The translations under genes were made by a program, and so were the position numbers. The notes under the pieces are model-generated. The model did no database searches. It had not been told where the DNA came from and worked only from the letters and a program-made list of their open reading frames with translations. Below, piece after piece: positions 58,042 to 64,000 of a stretch of DNA of 64,000 nt. Each line of letters begins with the position of its first letter. Position 1 is the first letter of the stretch. Source of the stretch: Geodermatophilus sabuli (GTDB taxonomy: Bacteria > Actinomycetota > Actinomycetes > Mycobacteriales > Geodermatophilaceae). Where the stretch lies: positions 62,001 to 126,000 of the forward strand of contig NZ_JAAGWF010000020.1 in the NCBI RefSeq assembly GCF_010686765.1. Reading direction: 5' to 3'.

Positions 58042-60708
58042 GTGAGCGCGGGCCCCGACGGAGCACCGTCCCCCGCCGACGGGGGGCTGTTCCGGGACGG
58101 CGGCGAGAACGGCCGGCTGATGGCCGCGTTCGACTGGGCCGGCTCGCCGGTGGGCCCGGTCGCCGGGTGGCCGGCCAGCCTGCGGCACGCCGTCCGGACG
58201 GTGCTGGCCTCGCGCTTCCCGATGATCCTGGCGTGGGGAGCCGGCTACACCCAGTTCTACAACGACGCCTACGCCACGCTCATCGGCGCGAAGCACCCCG
58301 CGGCCATCGGCGCGGACCTCCGGGTCACCCTCGCCGAGGGCTGGGCCGCCCTCCAGGGGCCGGTCGAGCACGCCATGACCGCCCGCGAGGCGTCGTGGAT
58401 CCCGCAGCTGCTGCTCCTCCTCGAGCGGGCCGGCTACCGCGAGGAGACCTACTTCACCGTCTCCCACGCCCCCGCCTACGGGGACGACGGCCGGGTCGCC
58501 GGGATGCACGCGGTGTGCACCGAGGTGACCCGGCAGGTGCTGGCCGAGCGGCGGCAGCGGTTGCTGCACGACGTGGCGACGGCCGCGGGGCAGCAGCTCG
58601 GCGACGAGGCGGCCACGGTGAGGGAGATGACGGCCGCGCTGGCCGGGGACCCGCTGGACGTGCCGGTGGCCGCGGTCTACCTCAACACCCCCGACGAGCC
58701 CGGGCTCCGGCGCGCGGCCGCGATCGGCTGCGATCCGCAGGCGCTGCCCGAGAGCCTCTCCGGCGACGGTCGGCTGGCAGCCGCCGTGGCGGGCCTGGGT
58801 CTCCCGGGGGGCCCGTGGGGCGACCCGGTCACCGAGGCCGTCGTCCTCCCGCTGTCCGGCGGCGCAGGGGCCGACCGGGTCGGCGTGCTCCTGGTCGGCG
58901 TCAACCCGAACCGGGCGCTGGACGCCGAGTACCGCACCTTCCACGAGCTGCTCGCCGGGCAGTTCGCCGGCGCGGTGGGCAATGCCCGGGCCTACGCCGC
59001 GCAGCGGTCGCGGGCCGAGGCGCTGGCCGAGCTGGACCGGGCCAAGACGACGTTCTTCGCCAACGTCAGCCACGAGCTGCGCACCCCGCTGACCCTGCTC
59101 ATGGCCCCGATCGCCGACGCCCTCGCCGACGCCGGACCCGGGCTGCCGGCCGGCGTCCGGGACCAGCTCACCCTCGCCCTGCGCAACGGCCACCGGCTGC
59201 AGCGGCTGGTGAACGACCTGCTCGAGTTCGTCAGCATCGAGGCCGGCCGCGCGTCGGCGGTGCGCGTGGAGACCGATCTGGCCGCGTTCACCGCCGAGCT
59301 GGCCGGGGTGCTCCGGGCCGCCACGGAACGGGCGGGGCTGCGGCTCACCGTCGAGTGCCCGCCGCTGGGCCGGCCGGCGTTCGTGGATCCGCGGATGTGG
59401 GAGAAGATCGTCCTCAACCTGGTCGCCAACGCGGTGAAGTACACGTTCGTCGGCGGCATCGACGTCTCGCTGCGCGCCGCCGGTGACGCCGTCGTCCTGG
59501 AGGTGGCCGACACCGGGGTCGGCATCCCCGCCGCCGAGCTGCCGCAGCTGTTCGAGCGGTTCCACCGGGTCGCCGGCTCGCCCGCCCGCAGCCGCGAGGG
59601 CACCGGCCTGGGGCTGGCCCTGGTGCGCGAGCTGGTCACGCTGCACGGCGGCTCGGTGCGGGTGGACAGCGAGCCCGGCGTGGGCAGCACCTTCACCGTG
59701 ACCGTGCCGCTCGGCGCCCCCGACGCGCCCGCGGAGGGCCCGGCCACACCGTCGGACGCCGCGCGGGGAGCCGCGGTCACCCCGTGGGACGACGAGCTGG
59801 ACTGGTCCGCGGCACCGCCGGGACCGCCGGCCGGCGCCCCGCGTCCGGTCGTCCTGGTCGTCGACGACAACGCCGACATGCGCGCCTACCTGCGCCGCCT
59901 GCTGTCCCCCGAGTGGACGGTGCGGACGGCGGACGACGGCGTACCGGCGCTGGCCAGCATCGCCGAGATGCGCCCGGACGTCGTCCTGACCGACGTGATG
60001 ATGCCGGGGCTGGACGGCTTCGGCCTGCTGCGTGCCCTGCGCACCGACCCGGCGACCCGGGAGATCCCGGTGGTCATGCTGACCGCCCGGGCCGGCCAGG
60101 AGGCCGCGGTCGAGGGCTTCGACGCGGGGGTGGACGACTACCTGGCCAAGCCGTTCCAGTCCGCGGAGCTCGTCGCACGGCTGCGCTCGGTGCTCGGTCG
60201 AGGTACCCGGCGGGCGCCCGGCGTCCCGTTGCCGCCGCCCGCGCCGCCGGCCGGCCCGGCCTCCGGACCGGTGGCCACGCCGCCACGCCCCCGCGCCCCG
60301 GTGACGGTCGGGGAGCCACCCGCGCCGTCCGCACCGCCCCGGACCGTCACCGGTCACTGGCGCCTGCCGTCGGCGGGCTCGTCGGTCCCGGCGCTGCGCC
60401 GCCGGCTGCGGGCCCTGTTCGCCGACGCCGGACTGGACGATGACCGCGCCTACGACCTGGTGCTCGCCACCTGCGAGGCGGCGACCAACGCGATCGAGCA
60501 CGCCCAGGACCCGACCGAGCCGTTCATCGACGTCGCCGCCGAGGTGGTCGGCGGGCGGGTGGAGATCGCCGTCCGGGACTACGGCCGCTGGCGGGAGCGG
60601 GTGGCGAGCATGGACCGCGGCCGCGGCTCGATGCTGATGAGCGCGATCGGTGACATCACCGCCACGCCGAGCCCCGCCGGTACCACGGTGGTCATCCGCA
60701 GCCGCTGA
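58042..60708 (+). CDS. Hybrid sensor: PAS/GAF, histidine kinase, receiver and RsbW-like ATPase in one protein
   Basis: 888 residues, no membrane segment. A PAS-like start ([23 protein letters not shown]) and a GAF-like region are followed by a histidine kinase with His344 in [11 protein letters not shown], the N-box ([14 protein letters not shown]), ADTGVGIP and GTGLGLALV. Next is a receiver with DD, Asp651 in [17 protein letters not shown] and the YLAKPF lysine. After a long Pro/Ala/Gly linker comes a second ATPase fold like RsbW/SpoIIAB anti-sigma kinases ([29 protein letters not shown]). The second GTG was chosen as it lies nine bases after GGAGGTG. Together these suggest coupling of phosphorelay and sigma/anti-sigma control; targets are unknown. 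Confidence 0.88.
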   Translation: MSAGPDGAPSPADGGLFRDGGENGRLMAAFDWAGSPVGPVAGWPASLRHAVRTVLASRFPMILAWGAGYTQFYNDAYATLIGAKHPAAIGADLRVTLAEGWAALQGPVEHAMTAREASWIPQLLLLLERAGYREETYFTVSHAPAYGDDGRVAGMHAVCTEVTRQVLAERRQRLLHDVATAAGQQLGDEAATVREMTAALAGDPLDVPVAAVYLNTPDEPGLRRAAAIGCDPQALPESLSGDGRLAAAVAGLGLPGGPWGDPVTEAVVLPLSGGAGADRVGVLLVGVNPNRALDAEYRTFHELLAGQFAGAVGNARAYAAQRSRAEALAELDRAKTTFFANVSHELRTPLTLLMAPIADALADAGPGLPAGVRDQLTLALRNGHRLQRLVNDLLEFVSIEAGRASAVRVETDLAAFTAELAGVLRAATERAGLRLTVECPPLGRPAFVDPRMWEKIVLNLVANAVKYTFVGGIDVSLRAAGDAVVLEVADTGVGIPAAELPQLFERFHRVAGSPARSREGTGLGLALVRELVTLHGGSVRVDSEPGVGSTFTVTVPLGAPDAPAEGPATPSDAARGAAVTPWDDELDWSAAPPGPPAGAPRPVVLVVDDNADMRAYLRRLLSPEWTVRTADDGVPALASIAEMRPDVVLTDVMMPGLDGFGLLRALRTDPATREIPVVMLTARAGQEAAVEGFDAGVDDYLAKPFQSAELVARLRSVLGRGTRRAPGVPLPPPAPPAGPASGPVATPPRPRAPVTVGEPPAPSAPPRTVTGHWRLPSAGSSVPALRRRLRALFADAGLDDDRAYDLVLATCEAATNAIEHAQDPTEPFIDVAAEVVGGRVEIAVRDYGRWRERVASMDRGRGSMLMSAIGDITATPSPAGTTVVIRSR

Positions 60709-60740
60709 CGCCGGCCGTGGTACCGGGCGGGGTGCGGCGC

Positions 60741-63134
<2,394 letters not shown>

Positions 63135-63268
63135 CGGATCTCCATCTGTCCGGAGGTGCGCCGTGGCGGTCGGGCGCCATCGGCGTGGTGGCGGCGACGC
63201 ACTGCTGTCTACCGGATGGGGGTGTCAGCCGGGTGGCACTACGCCCGTCCGGATGACCGCCGGAGCGC

Positions 63269-63679
63269 TCAGCGCAGCTCCTGGATGCGGATCATGTTCC
63301 CGGCCGGGTCGCGGACGGCGCAGTCGCGGACGCCGTAGTCCTGGTCGGTCGGCTCCTGGACGACCTCGGCACCGCCGGCCTCGAGCTCGGCGAAGGTCCG
63401 GTCGAGGTCCGGGGTGGCCAGGTTGACGCCGAAGTAGCTGCCCTTGGCCATCAGCTCGAGGAGGGTGCGCTTCTCGTCGTCGGTGAGGCCCGGGGTGGCG
63501 GTGGGCGGGTGCAGGACGATGGCCGTGTCGGGCTGGCCGGCGGGGCCGACGGTGATCCACCGCATGCCGCCGTACCCGACGTCGAGGCGGACCTCGAAGC
63601 CGAGCGTGTCGCGGAAGAAGGCGAGGGACGCGTCGGGGTCGCTGTGCGGGAGGAAGCTGGAGTGGATGGTGACGTCCAT
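63269..63679 (-). CDS. VOC-family (glyoxalase-like) protein
   Basis: 136 residues. Paired beta-alpha-beta modules: FLPHSDPDASLAFFRDTLGFEVRLDVGYGGMRWITV at the start and a second half with LDRTFAELEAGGAEVVQEPTDQDYGVRDCAVRDPAGNMIRIQEL. Metal ligands look incomplete compared with enzymes, so a binding or resistance role is as likely as catalysis. It starts five bases after the AraC-type gene stops. The uvrA-like gene follows. Confidence 0.88.
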   Translation of the reverse strand: MDVTIHSSFLPHSDPDASLAFFRDTLGFEVRLDVGYGGMRWITVGPAGQPDTAIVLHPPTATPGLTDDEKRTLLELMAKGSYFGVNLATPDLDRTFAELEAGGAEVVQEPTDQDYGVRDCAVRDPAGNMIRIQELR

Positions 63680-63684
63680 GTCGA

Positions 63685-64000
63685 TCACGCTAGAGAGGGC
63701 GCCGTGACCTGCGCTTCTCGATTCCTGACCGGTCTGGTCACCTGCTTGGCCACGCACGCCGGCAGCCCCGCCGTCGCCGCGGTCGCCGCGCGCCGGTAGA
63801 CGCTGGGCGGCACGCCGACCAGCTCGGTGAACCGGGTGCTGAAGGTGCCCAGCGACCCGCAGCCGACCGCGAAGCAGACCTCGGTGACGGTCAGGTCGCC
63901 CCGCCGCAGCAACGTCATCGCCCGCTCGACCCGCCGCGTCATCAGGTAGGCGTACGGCGACTCCCCGTAGGCGCGGCGGAACTCGCGGCTGAGGTGGCCG
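63685..64000 (-). CDS. AraC-family regulator, C-terminal part
   Basis: The window cuts the gene; the visible 105 codons include both helix-turn-helix units of an AraC/XylS domain: GHLSREFRRAYGESPYAYLMTRRVERAMTLLRRGDLTVTEVCFAVGCGSLGTFSTRFTELVGVPPSVYRR in shortened form, followed by a 26-residue tail. It lies at the start of an AraC-VOC-(UvrA) group on the same strand, so it probably controls the VOC gene. Confidence 0.88.
   Translation of the reverse strand, partial: GHLSREFRRAYGESPYAYLMTRRVERAMTLLRRGDLTVTEVCFAVGCGSLGTFSTRFTELVGVPPSVYRRAATAATAGLPACVAKQVTRPVRNREAQVTAPSLA

Overview
The window comes from a very GC-rich actinobacterium. GTG starts are frequent, and several promoters have a TANNNT -10 box 6-9 nt before a start codon, which is a leaderless arrangement. 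The gene content is actinobacterial: a mycothiol-dependent formaldehyde dehydrogenase, DUF3073 and DUF3151 genes, the dnaK-grpE-dnaJ-hspR order with HAIR operators, a valine dehydrogenase and a Dcd-type dCTP deaminase. A Geodermatophilaceae-like source (Blastococcus, Geodermatophilus or Modestobacter) is my inference from overall feel, not a demonstrated assignment. I saw no rRNA or tRNA gene, CRISPR array, insertion sequence, integrase or replication origin.

Layout. 1-6 kb: the start of a secreted coiled-coil (NlpC/P60-like) protein, a complete sugar ABC importer (lipoprotein, permease, single-NBD ATPase) and a divergent valine dehydrogenase (vdh). The vdh 3' end is duplicated 1.35 kb downstream and brackets a lower-GC segment carrying one secreted His/Asp-rich protein. 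6-28 kb: a dispersed purine cluster, all on the minus strand (purM-purF; purS-purQ-purL-SCP2-like; purB-purC; purD; purA). It is interspersed with the mycothiol formaldehyde-oxidation pair, an oxalate/formate-type MFS with its small subunit, a DUF559 gene between palindromic repeats, rsgA, an AI-2E-family permease, an orphan binding protein and a phosphodiesterase. 28-38 kb: an MFS exporter, a second permease-ATPase pair paralogous to the first importer but lacking a binding protein and carrying degenerate ATPase motifs, a 47-residue GPGG membrane protein, fba-DUF3151, a pentapeptide protein with a flavin disulfide reductase, a glycolate/lactate-type oxidase and pyrE. 38-41 kb: a fasciclin lipoprotein and a membrane/Tat sulfite-oxidase-like molybdoenzyme. 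41-52 kb: a stress block with clpB, an OhrR-like regulator with OsmC, a MarR-controlled DHA2 exporter, and the dnaK operon extended by a fifth MarR gene. 52-64 kb: a membrane Fe-S reductase, tandem duplicated MFS transporters, dcd, a sensor protein fusing histidine kinase, receiver and RsbW-like domains, and an AraC-VOC-short UvrA group cut by the window edge.

How the genes fit together. The purine genes encode most steps from PRPP to AMP; purN, purE, purK and purH are not here. The HspR product encoded in the dnaK operon probably acts on both its own operon and clpB through the two inverted repeats seen here. The strongest oddities are the vdh-end duplication, the degraded ABC paralogue, a dispersed repeat that has become the N-terminal coding sequence of pyrE, and the kinase-receiver-anti-sigma fusion.
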